From NCBI GenBank assembly GCA_910589415.1, contig OU342630.1, forward strand, positions 83,882,186 to 83,946,185: a DNA stretch of 64,000 bases. The letters are read 5' to 3'. Both the position numbers and the translations under genes were made by a program. The notes beneath the pieces are model-generated. The model saw only the letters and a program-made list of their open reading frames with translations. It ran no database searches and had not been told where the DNA came from. Shown here one piece after another: positions 1-12,500 of this stretch (the stretch's first letter is position 1; the number at the start of each line of letters is the position of its first letter). Source of the stretch: Malachius bipustulatus. Lineage: Eukaryota; Arthropoda; Insecta; Coleoptera; Melyridae.

Positions 1-546
1 GGCCAAGCCATGACCCATGACATGACTGTAGTCAACGTGTAAATTTTTTGTCAAGGTTAAGGAAACAGGCAACAGGCAACGATCAAAAAATATCAAAATT
101 ACTGTTTACACATTCCACAGGCTACCAACTTGACAGCTGTTTGACGAGTCCATTTAAAGAAAAAATATACTATTACATTTTTTGACTTCCACCATTGGCA
201 AAACCTAGTTGGGATATAAATAAACGCCGATTGCCACCACAGGTTTGTTTAGGCAGTTATCATGTCACAATTTTTAACGTCAAAGATCATTTGTCATTGT
301 TGTAAATACCTACATTTAAAAAAATGTGATTTTTTTTAATAGGTGTTGGATGTTGAATAAATAATTTTTAAATGTGATCAAAATTCAGAATTATTTCGAA
401 AAATAAATAATAATAGTTTATACGTGTTGCTCTTATCGCAACTGATATTGAATGTGAATTTTTTTATTTCAAAAGAGGCTTTTTGTTCCAAGTGATATCT
501 GACCTGTATCGTGTAAAAACATCGAGATATCAGCGAAATTTGTCTC
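1..546 (+). other. RagC/D upstream region and presumed 5' UTR
   Basis: AT-rich sequence before the start codon at 547. I see no TATA box at a convincing distance and no other coding exon. The last part should be 5' UTR because the first exon ends exactly at the ATG. The true transcription start cannot be placed from sequence alone. Confidence 0.4.
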
Positions 547-3500
547 ATGGTGAGAGGTTAGAATGTATAAACTTGATCGCATTTTTCATTTTAGATGCGT
601 AATTTTTTTTAAACTCCTGTGGTTTTGAAATAGTTTCATGTTCAATAATGGTAAATATTCATTCTTTTTAATAAAACTACAATATGAAGGAATTACAATC
701 GGTAATTATAAATAACTGTTATTTGTAGTCTTATCAAGATGATGATGTCTCCTATGATAACCCGGGGTCCTTTCCGAGAGAATACGGCTACTATTATGGC
801 GATCCCGAATCTTCATCAAAAAAACAGAAACCTAAAATAATTCTAATGGGCCTGAGAAGGTGAGCAGTAATTGACACTTCCATTATTATTATTAACAATT
901 ACATGGATTTTAAATTTCAGGTCCGGCAAGTCCTCAATTTCAAAAGTGGTTTTCCATAAAATGGCTCCAAACGAAACGTTGTTTCTCGAGAGCACCAACA
1001 AACTAGTAAAAGACGATATTAATAATTCAACTTTTGTACAGTTTCAAATATGGGACTTTCCCGGTCAGGTGGATTTTTTCGATTCATCTTTCGATGTCGA
1101 TATGATATTTACCGGATGCCAGGCTCTAATTTTTGTCATTGATGCGCAAGACGATTACAATGAAGCCTTGAACAAATTAAACTTGACAGTAACGAAAGCG
1201 TATAAAGTAAATCCCGATATAATATTCGAAGTGTTCATTCATAAAGTAGATGGCTTGGGTGATGAATTTAAGATGGAATCTCAGAGGGACATACATCAAA
1301 GAGCTGTTGATGATCTACTCGATTCAAGTGAGCACTAAGCACCACAATGTTGTTCGTTATAATAAAATTAATAACTTTTTTAATTCTCCTCTTTTTATAT
1401 AGACAATGAACAAATTCAACTTAGTTTTCATTTAACGTCGATTTACGACCACTCGATTTTTGAAGCTTTCTCAAAAGTGGTGCAGAAACTTATCCCACAG
1501 TTGGCAACACTAGAAAATCTACTAAATATACTCAACACTGTAAGTTATTTGTTATACAGTTAATTTAAGATTTATGTCCTTATTCTCAAAACTTTACTTC
1601 CCAGTGATAGCTTGAAAGTAATTCAATTAATGAGATGGAAATATGTAGTTATTTAACGCATCAGAATGAGATAGATATAATTATCGATTGCGTAATTAAT
1701 TTGAAAAAATAGTTTTGAGAATAGGGTCATTTAATCTGTAAAATTAGATATAAGAAAAATAGTGAATGAAGTTCTACTTCTGTTAATCAGATAATTTAGA
1801 CTTTTTCAAGTAACTTCATAATAATTATGACTTAGCCATAAAATGTTTTAAGATATGAAAAGTATAGTTGGTAAAATCATAAAATCAAACTATTGCAGCC
1901 AGTGCTGCCAACCCGTGAAGACTAAAATGCGGTAGATTTGGACGTAAAGTTCGGTAGATGTTGCCAAATTTCGGTAGAACAAAGAATTTTTTTTAAATAC
2001 AGTCTAATTCGGGTTTTTTATTATCAACATACCGAACATAACCGCAGTTGAAGTTAAATACTGCGTTCTGCAGTCGAAAATGTTAAAATTTATTATTGTT
2101 CTTCACAATGCTACTAAAATAGAGGGCAGTTCCCACGAGCGTAAATAATCGGATTCTTCATTTGCTTTGTTGATAAAATTACCTCCTTTTACCCAATATT
2201 TGCAAGACTTCAGGTAATTAATAATAATTTGTAACGGGATTTTCAGCTGGGTTGAGACGATCACAGGGTTAGGTATTTGCCCCTCTTTTACCCGTAACAA
2301 GTCAATCAAAATTTTAAAAGCATTTATTTACAGTTACCAAATTTCAATACAACGACATATATTAATGCTGCGCGATGAGTTCGGATCAATGTGGGCTGTC
2401 CTCTTCCCTCGGTGCTCTGTCTGATTGGGTGCTGATATCGACGCTAGGGCGCGCGTCTTCGTATTGGTCGCCCGGTCGTTCTATCACTGGAACTGAGCTC
2501 ACCACGTCAGTCGCTCCACTGCCATCGCCCGCTGCGTGCTGTGCTAGCAGCGGCCGCGGCCTCCGGCATACGCGCCGCGGCGACTTCGGAGAGAAATCAT
2601 TCACGGACGCCTCAATCTGAAAAATACAAGCCCACTCACGGAGTACCGAGGAGGGTATTAATAAATAGCTCAGGGTCGACAACTCAATGCGTTGCGATCC
2701 CGACGCTTGTGACACCTGGCCCTCAATGCAGGCCTGGTGCCGTCTGAAAGGGTCCGCCCGGGACCTCACTACAGCCCCGTTTGTTCCCTTATGTGGTCGG
2801 CAGTCGACTGGAGCTCAATTCACTCCTGTCGGGCTCCCGTTTCCGTGTTACAGACAAGCTCAACTCAGTTCATTGGCTTGCCGTCACCGGATGAATGTGG
2901 CGGAGTGCACTCAATGCATGCCTCCTGCTGGGGGGTTAGGGGACCTTCTTAGCTCAGTACACTAGAAGGGGTGAGAGAGCTTCTCGAGTCAGTTCCTCGG
3001 AATCTTCTGCCTTGCTGGTCCTCTTGGTCTGTTTATATAGCCGGTGCCGGCGAGATAACCCGCTAATCATTGCTGTAAAAACTGTATCTTTCTGATAAAC
3101 CCCTCGATAAATTAAAATAAATAATAATTAGCTGCGAATGCCTTGGAATTCGTTACATCCCCGGTCCCCAGGTAAAAAAAAAGAAAAAGAAAACTGAAGA
3201 AACTCTCTGAAAATAAATAAGAAATTAACGCTGAAAAGAAAACTACCCGGTGAAACCCATTTTCTGCCGGTTTGACTGTTTCTTTTTTTTTTTTTTTTCT
3301 ATCCATGATTACTGCCACGGAGTGTTCCATCGCGAGGCTCCATCTGTGCGAGTTTGCCCTTGCTATTCCTCGAAACCGTATCCCCCTCGTTCGGCTGGTA
3401 GTTTCCGAAGTTGAAAGACGCCGTCGACGTCTCGTTTAAAACGCAGCACCCTTCCGGTGTTTAGCTGGATCCGGTACTTGCGGCCCGATCCTTGCTGGAT

Positions 3501-6500
3501 GTGCTGCGGGACGAGGGCGAGTCCTACCCCGTACTGCTCTGGCTCTGGGCCCCAGGCTGTCGGCGGTGTCGGTGCGGCGCGGGCGTCGATGCCTGTTGGC
3601 GTTCGTGCTTTCCATTCAGGCGGTGTGACTGGCCGGGCTGGCGTCCGATCTTTCCGGGGTGGCGTGGTATTGGCTGGCGCGCTGCTTGTGTCCGTCCGCA
3701 GCGGCGAGGTCGTCAGTACCAACACGTCGGTGTCTAGCAGGTTCGGCATATCGAGGGCTGGCTTCGTGCTGCTCATGATGAACTTCTTACTGCCGGTGGG
3801 CCCGCTGCGTCCGTATTTATACAGTCCGTTATCGCTGGCTTCAGATTCTTGATATGCACGATTTCTGTTTTTCTGCTTCCTGGTGTGTGCAATCTAATCA
3901 ATACTGGCGATATTATTTCCTTGACCACGAACGGGCCCTCGAATTTCGGTGCTAGTTTTGCTGAAAACGTATTTATGGCTGATGACAGGTGATGCTCCTT
4001 GCGCAACACTTTATCTCCTTTCCTAGGCTTCCATTCCCGCCTTCTCATGTCGTAGTATCGCTTTTGTGTGACGAATGCTTGATTCATGTTCCTTTTGGCG
4101 ATTTCCCGGACGTCGTTTACTTCTTTTAGTGTTTCTATGTATTTGTCTGCGGCTATTTCGGCGCTGCTGTTTAGGGGCTTGATCCTGTCTATTTCACGGC
4201 CGTAATTCAGCATTGCTGGGGAAAATCCGGTGCTCTCATGCTTTGCTGTGTTTATGGCGAAGCAGAATTCGCCTATGTATCTATCCCAGGCCGTGTGCTC
4301 CCTTCCGACGAACATCGCTATCATTGTTTTCAATACTTTGTTCATCCTCTCCACTGGGTTGCACTGGGGGGAGTATGGCGGTGTTAACTGATGGCTGATC
4401 TTCCATTTTTCCAGGAACTCCTGGAACTCGGTGGCGATGAATTGTCTTCCGTTGTCCGAAATTAATTGGGCCGGGGTCCCGAATTGCAGGAAAACGTCCG
4501 CTCGCAATGCTTCGGCGATTGTTCTCGCGGTTGCCTTCCGGAGCGGTCGTGCTATTGTCCATTTCGTGTAGCGGTCTTGTATGACCAGTAACACTGTATT
4601 GCCGGATTTTGATCTGGGGAAAGGGCCCATGATATCTATCGAAATGGTGTCCCAGGGTCCCTGTATGAACGGTGGCTGCATCTTTCCTGCGGGTTTCAGC
4701 TGGGATGACTTGTATTTTTGGCATTTCTCGCATCGTCTCACATAATTTTTTACATCTTTTATGACTCCCGGCCAGTGGTAGTTCTTTGTTATTCTGTTGG
4801 CTGTTTTAGCGGTCCCGAAATGTCCTGCTGCTGGGGAGTCGTGATTTTCTTCGATGAGTTTTTGCCTCTGGTGCGTAGGCACGCATAGTTTCCATGGGCT
4901 GGAGAGGTTGGGCTCGGCCGGGTTTTGGTTGTCCCAGACGTGTTTCCACAGCTTCCCGTCGATCAGTTGGTATCCGGGAAATCTCTCGGGGTTAGCGGCT
5001 ACTCCTGCTGATATCCGCTCGTACCATTGGCATGGTGGTTCTGCGCTTATCATTAGGATCTCCTCCTCCTGTTCTGTGCTGCTTAGTGGTTGCCTTGATA
5101 GGGCGTCCGCTACCTTGTTGAGCACTCCTTTTCTATACTTTATGTCGAAGGAATATTGCTGGAGCTCTAATCCCCATCGTGCGAGCCTGCCGGTCGGGTT
5201 TCTCATGTTTTGTAGCCACTTTAGGGATTGATGATCTGTAAGTACGTGGAACCTGTAGCCCTCGATGTACGGCCTCATCTTTTGTACCCCATATATTATT
5301 GCGAGGCACTCTTTTTCCGTGGGTGTGTATCTTGACTCTGCTGGGGTTAAACTTCTGCTCGCATAGGCTATGACCCTTTCTTGCCCGTCTATCCTCTGCG
5401 TGAGGGCCACTCCCAACCCGCAGTTCGATGCGTCGGTCTGCAAGCAGAACGTCTGCGAAAAGTCGGGACAGGCGAGCACCGGTGCTGAGGTGAGCGCGGT
5501 TTTTAGTGCTTGGAAGGCCTGTTCTTGCGGTTCTCCCCATGTCCATCTCTTGTCTTTCTTCAGTAACTGGTTTAGGGGTGCTGCTTTCGTGGAGTATCCT
5601 TCTATGAACCTCCGGTACCAGGATGTGATGCCCAAAAATCGTCTGAGCTGCCGCCGGGTCCTCGGGGCGGGCATTTCGGTAATTGCTGAGATTTTATCCG
5701 GATCTGTCTTTATGCCCCCCTGTCCGACGATGTGTCCTAGATATTGTAATTCTGCTTGTGCGAATGCGCACTTGTCTGGGTTGAGTTTTAAATTTGCCTC
5801 CCTTAGCCTCCTGAAGATCTCTTTCAGGTGACGTTTGTGCTCCTCCTGATCCCTGGATACTACCACGATGTCGTCCAGGTAGCTGAATGCGAAACCGACG
5901 TCTGGCGTGATGACTTTGTCGAGCAACCTCTGAAATGTTGCGCCTGCTGAGCTCAGGCCGAAGGGGGTTGTTTTGAATTGAAAGTGACCTTTTCCGGGCA
6001 CGCTGAACGCTGTTATCGCTCTACTCTTTTCCTCTAGCGGGACTTGAAAGTATCCCTGTTTGAGGTCCAGCGTGGATATGAAATTCGCCTCTCTCAGGCG
6101 GTCGAGGATCTCCGCTATTCTAGGTAGAGGGTAAGCGTCTTTTTTTTGTATGCTCGTTGACTCGCCGGAAGTCGATGCAGAACCTGTGTGTTCCGTCCTT
6201 CTTCTTGACTAGGACGATTGGCGAGCTCCACGGGCTGTTTGAGTGCTCAATAACTCCTTCTTGGAGCATCCTGTCCACCTCGTCGTTAATTATTTTCAGC
6301 CTTGCCGGGTTATACTGCCGATATGGTTGTCTGATGGGCCTGCATCCTTTTTCCAGCACTATTTCGTGTTTTATCCAGTTTGTTGGTCCTGTTAATTGGT
6401 GAAACAATTCTAGTTCAGCTTGCAAAAATGATTCCATGCTGGCGGTACATGATGCCGCGGCGCATGACGTGACTGCGATCCTGCCGGTTCTCCCGGACTC

Positions 6501-9500
6501 TGTTTTGCTCAATCGAAATTCCGCTCCGTGTTCGCGCAAGAAAGTGGCTCCGATGATTGCGTCTGTCTCTAGTCTCGGGAGTACTCTGAACGTGGTGGTG
6601 GTGTTGAGTCGGTCAATTTTACAAGCCACTGTGACTGTACGTGTAATTGCGTGAGATGTCCCGTCGGCTAATTTCACGCTTCCTGTATGATTTCTGATCC
6701 TTCTGTGACATAGGTTTGCTATCTCAGCTCCAATGTAATTTTCCGACGCCCCTGTATCCAATAGCGCTTTGAAGAGCCGCGTCCCTATTGTTAACGTCAC
6801 GAAAGGCCTGGGGTCTGTGTCACCCCCTGTTGATGCTGCTACTGTTTTTTCTGAGGTGCGTCCGCCTCGTTTCGGGGGTCGCACTACTGTGGCTGGGGGC
6901 TGTGCGGGTTTTATTCCCCCACAGCCCTGTTTTCGTTTCCCTGCTGTCTACTGTTCTGCGGCCTGTTGCAGCACTGAATGGCGAGGATCCCTTCCTTGCC
7001 GCATTTGCCGCAGAACTTTTTGGGTGCGTTTCGGCATTGGCTCCGGAAGTGCCCCTCTTGTCCGCATCGGTAGCAGACCGTTGGGCCGGCCTGGGCGGTG
7101 CTAAGGCGCTGCGGTACTCCCCTTCTTGTCTGCATGCTTTGCAGTGCCTCTTGCTCTTTCTGTAAATTTTCGAAGGCGCTGGCTGCCTCCAATAATTTGT
7201 CTATGGACGTTACTCTGTGGAGGTGCAGATGAATTCGATATTCCGGGCGCATGTTTCGGATGACCCTCTCGAGTTCTTGCTCCGGGGCCATCGACCCGTC
7301 TCGCCGTATTAGCGTTCGTATTGCGGTTACGTATTCCCTGATTGGTTCGTTGGGTTTTTGTTTGCGGGTCCGGATTTCCTCCTCTAGCGCCAGCCGGTAT
7401 TCGTATGGGAAGAAGGCTTTCGAAAATTCCCTGCTAAACTGGTTCCAGTCTCCCCATTCGTCCTTATTATTGCGGTACCACAGTAGCGCTTCTCCTTTCA
7501 GTAGCTCGGGTAGCGCTTTTATCATGGCGTCTTTTGGGAATTCGTGGGCGCACCGTAGCTCCTCGAGACGTTCTGTAAACAGGATCACGTTGTCTCGCTT
7601 TGGGTCGAACTTCAGTCCCCATTTCCGGGCGTGGTTGACTATTTCCGACCCTGTGAGTTGAGGTGCCTCCTCGCTGATTCCTGCTGCTTGTGTTGCTTCC
7701 CGATCCGTTCGGAGGGCCAGCTTCAGGAGTGCTATCTCGGCCTCGAGCGCGTTTATTCTATCTCGTTCCGCTCCGGCGGGCTGCTCCGGCTTGACTTTTG
7801 TATTCGCCTTGGGGATTGCTCCTCCTTGCTGCTGCTTGACGTGCTGACTTATACGCGCCCTGATGTCGTCCAGGGTGCCTGTCGCTTCTAGGCCCCGTCT
7901 CCGCGCTTCTTTCTCGGCCTCTTCTTTGCTTAGCTGGTATATCCAGCTTAGCCCTGCAGTGGTTGCGTCGTCTTTGGTCATTCTGTAATTCCCTTTCTGT
8001 AACTGTTATTGTGACTGAACTTTTGGCCTTGCTGACTTGATCTGACGGGGCGGAACTATGATCGTGTAATTAACGTTGGGCGCCAATCTTGTAACGGGAT
8101 TTTCAGCTGGGTTGAGACGATCACAGGGTTAGGTATTTGCCCCTCTTTTACCCGTAACAAGTCAATCAAAATTTTAAAAGCATTTATTTACAGTTACCAA
8201 ATTTCAATACAACGACATATATTAATGCTGCGCGATGAGTTCGGATCAATGTGGGCTGTCCTCTTCCCTCGGTGCTCTGTCTGATTGGGTGCTGATATCG
8301 ACGCTAGGGCGCGCGTCTTCGTATTGGTCGCCCGGTCGTTCTATCACTGGAACTGAGCTCACCACGTCAGTCGCTCCACTGCCATCGCCCGCTGCGTGCT
8401 GTGCTAGCAGCGGCCGCGGCCTCCGGCATACGCGCCGCGGCGACTTCGGAGAGAAATCATTCACGGACGCCTCAATCTGAAAAATACAAGCCCACTCACG
8501 GAGTACCGAGGAGGGTATTAATAAATAGCTCAGGGTCGACAACTCAATGCGTTGCGATCCCGACGCTTGTGACACCTGGCCCTCAATGCAGGCCTGGTGC
8601 CGTCTGAAAGGGTCCGCCCGGGACCTCACTACAGCCCCGTTTGTTCCCTTATGTGGTCGGCAGTCGACTGGAGCTCAATTCACTCCTGTCGGGCTCCCGT
8701 TTCCGTGTTACAGACAAGCTCAACTCAGTTCATTGGCTTGCCGTCACCGGATGAATGTGGCGGAGTGCACTCAATGCATGCCTCCTGCTGGGGGGTTAGG
8801 GGACCTTCTTAGCTCAGTACACTAGAAGGGGTGAGAGAGCTTCTCGAGTCAGTTCCTCGGAATCTTCTGCCTTGCTGGTCCTCTTGGTCTGTTTATATAG
8901 CCGGTGCCGGCGAGATAACCCGCTAATCATTGCTGTAAAAACTGTATCTTTCTGATAAACCCCTCGATAAATTAAAATAAATAATAATTAGCTGCGAATG
9001 CCTTGGAATTCGTTACAAATTTTTAATCAGATAATTAATTTACATTGAAATATTTGTTTAATGTATACAAATTATCATGAAAATATCACGTTTTTTGATA
9101 AAAAATGTTGAAACGTAAATTTCGGTAGATTGAGCTTGTTATCGGTAGATCGGTAGACAAGTTCAAATTTCGGTAGATCTACCGAAATTTCGGTAGGGTT
9201 GGCAGCACTGATTGCAGCTTAGTCTATTCAAACTATTCGGACCTAGTAGGCTGTCCATTATGAGCATGATCAACCCCTTATACATTTGACAGGTGTTGAT
9301 ATTCTAGGTTTTGAGTGTTTTTAATAGTGTAATTTGCAACCCTCTCTACTCGCCTGATTTTAAATTTAGAAATGAAAGGCCAAAAATGGGCGAGCAGAGG
9401 GTATAACTCCTCTCGCTCCGTCCGGGTACCTTCTGATTCCTTTGAACCCGAAAGGAATGGAGGAGGTGGGGTGTCGGTCAGTTCTTCGGCGAACTAACCA

Positions 9501-12500
9501 CACCACAAAAAGAGAGAGATTAAAAAATACAAATTTATAATGATCGTCTAGATTAAAAATTTTACCAAAATATTGAAACTACTTAAAATTTGACCTGCCC
9601 TACGCTGTGTTCTTTTTTAATTACAGGTCACACAACAACAACACTAACTAAAATAAAAGCCACAATATAACAATAACAAATTTATTGGAAATTATATCAA
9701 ATCAAATCAAAACAATTCCAGGAGAAAAATAATAATATATCATGAGATATACTTAATATTAAGATTCATTAAACTTACTATTGCTAAAACATACACATAA
9801 TCTTTAAAAAGTATTATTACTCATAAAAAAAATAGCTAATCTCAATTATTTCTGCAGAAACAGTACCTCAAGAACTAAAATTCATCTTAATCATCATCAT
9901 TTACTGTCATTAATAGATAAAATTTAATACCACTTATGTACACTTAAACTCATTAATAGACAAATTTAATACCAATTAGGTATACTCAAATTCATTAATA
10001 GGTAAACAACAATTAATTGATTAAATGACACATGAAAAATTTCTACAATAAACAACACTTGGTCTTCAGCGTTCTCCATTTCATGAAAATATAATTATAG
10101 GCAGGTAAGATACCTCAGAATCCACCAATTATACCAAACAAAACAACGCTTCGCTCGTGAAGTGACGCTACCAAACCAAACAACGCCAACGTATATTGAA
10201 ATTAAAAACTGGAACTTTAACTCGAACTGGAACTAAAACCCCATAATAGAACTTGCAGCTTGAACCGAAAACCCTAAAAATCGAATGCTTAACATTAGTA
10301 TCTGAAATTCTCAGTTTGGCATTTTCTTACCAAGGTGGGCATGCCATCTTGCCTACGCCGGGCTTCTTTAAAAACCTACTCCATGCTGACGGCATTCACA
10401 ATGCCTTGTCGATCTCAAAATCACCTAATCGAATACAGAACAGAGATTAACAATGCTAATATGATATTAAATTCCACTTTCATACCTGTTCTAAGTAACA
10501 CATCACCAAACACAAATTATAATGATTGCAAATACTGCGATCTCACATCTTCATTTATCAAATACCAAACTCAAAGAGAAAGGGTCAAACGAGCTTCTTT
10601 CCCGGCCGGTCTACAGATTTTCACTTCACATCTGTCGTTGCCAGATTTATTTCATTTTTGGAGAAACGACTATAAGACCGTATGGATGATTGCGGAAAAT
10701 CACCAACAATTGCAGAGAAAAACAACTATCCGGCAGCTATGCTCAGATTCCTTCGGTCGACAACTCAGCGCAATCTCGCCTCTTCTCCTACCGCTACTGA
10801 CTTGACCTCTCAGGCTTGACATCTGACACTCGATCGTTCGGTAACGTAAACAATGCGCAAACTCTAAAACTAACGGAAGTCTTAATATTCCGAGCTGGTG
10901 CGTCATCAAGCGTGCCTTTCAATATTCTAAATATCGTCAGTAATACAATGGGAAAGCGCACGCTACACATTCTCAAAATAAAGCAATGTTGCCAAACTTA
11001 CTAAAAATTGGGAAACGGATTTAAATCTTGAAAAAATCATATTGTCATATAATTTTACATCAACTATTCAATTTTCAAAAATGGTAATTTACTTTGAAGG
11101 TAGAAGTAGAAGTATTCACGAAAATAGTATTCTTCAAGAATATACTACGTAAATATCAGCATCCTCCTCTTCTCTACCATTAAATTATAATAAATACAAC
11201 TACTGAATGTTCAGGTGAGAAGATCCAATTAATAATTTTGGGGAATCACCTATGTATACTCTGTACACTGAGAGTTGTCTGTTGTGATAACTAAGGATAC
11301 ATCATCTCGTTATGTTTCTTACTCCTTCTATTGCATTGCATAGTCAATCGAGTTAAAATGGGACGTATTGTCAGAAATACGTTTGAATCGTCTGCAATTC
11401 TAAAAAGATGAGCGAGAGTGAGACGGAAGTATCGACTCGCGTCTTGATACGCTTAGATTGATACGATATTACGATAAGATTGTCGTCGCTACTGTCAGTA
11501 GTGTCAGTGTGAGCGTTAAATATACTAATAAGGTTTTTGTTGTGATTTGAAACGTTTTTAATACGAAATTAGCAGAATTACCTGTGTTATATTGTACGGT
11601 GTGATAAACTATGAGTAACTTAATTTCGCGAATGCCTAAAAATCTATTTCCTTGTTTTGCTGGGAAACGATTGAACTCCCTAGTACGTGGTCTTGTGGTT
11701 AAATTGCTGGAATATTTTACTTGCAAATAAGAAAACGGAGGTGTTATTCTTTCTTTTAAACGGCAACCAGCAGGTAGGTGACATGATATTTCTATCATGA
11801 TGATAACAATAATTATTATGATTCTTATTTACTTGCATTATATAATATTTGTTATCAAAAAGTTGCAAGGCACTACTTCGTCAATAACTTGTCGAAATAG
11901 TATATTTGTAGGATATTCATTATTCCTCAACACACACCACTGACACGAACTGCGATACCACATCTGGTTCGACTTAGAAATAAGTGTACGATTCAAATCG
12001 AATTAAATGAAATTGTTTAGTCAGAATCAGTGTGGCATGACAACGGACAACTCTCAGTGGACAGCGTGTAGGTACTTCTCTAAAGTATTTTTTTTTATTG
12101 AAGCCATATTTTATATTGGACAGTAAAGTATGTCCACATTGGACAGTAAAGAATGCAAAGTATTTTCAAACATTTATTTTGAGGACACACCCCAAATTCA
12201 AATATCTCTTGCAGCTGTGCAGAACGATTTTATGACATTCAATTGTTTGATTAAATAATAATAATGATAATTACAGTGGAAACTTGATAACTTCTACAGA
12301 TCAAATTGGTAAAAAGCTTAGCTGACAACCGCTGACAAAATTCATTGACATTTACTGAAATTGTGTGCAGTAACTGACATTACTAAAGAAGCAATTTCCG
12401 AGAGCAGCAAGCTGAAAATTTTCCTTGAAACGTAAGTTTCTGTGTTCCGCTTTTTCAAAATTTGCTTCTTCAGTAATGTCAATTGCTGCCCAATTTATGT

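Larger units (their letters stand above)
2230..9017 (-). mobile_element. Ty3/gypsy LTR retrotransposon, nearly intact
   Basis: 6.79-kb element oriented on the minus strand, opposite to the host gene. Two 928-bp LTRs (2230-3157, 8090-9017) flank gag, pol and a third reading frame. Target duplication AATT (2226-2229 and 9018-9021). The LTRs look identical throughout, so insertion is recent. Order on the minus strand: 5' LTR, primer-binding site, gag, protease, reverse transcriptase, RNase H, integrase, ORF3, purine tract, 3' LTR. The only coding break I find is an extra base in a homopolymer inside the RT. No envelope-like gene is visible. Confidence 0.95.
1900..9210. mobile_element. hAT-like MITE, split by a gypsy insertion
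   Basis: Outer ends are inverted: CAGTGCTGCCAACC at 1900 and its complement ending at 9210. They are flanked by an 8-bp target duplication ATTGCAGC (1892-1899 and 9211-9218). An 8-bp duplication and a CAG-TGCC terminus are hallmarks of the hAT superfamily. Without the gypsy element it is about 520 bp and non-coding. Several CGGTAGAT/CGGTAGAT-complement motifs lie near both ends, as expected for subterminal transposase-binding repeats. It sits in RagC/D intron 4. Confidence 0.82.

Noticed and set aside
2375..2965. Several open frames on both strands in the gypsy LTR (repeated at 8235-8825).
   Set aside because: They overlap each other, repeat exactly in both LTRs and have no domain; LTR sequence is regulatory.
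10253..10909. Overlapping frames in the RagC/D intron.
   Set aside because: No domain, both strands open, low complexity; not supported as a gene.
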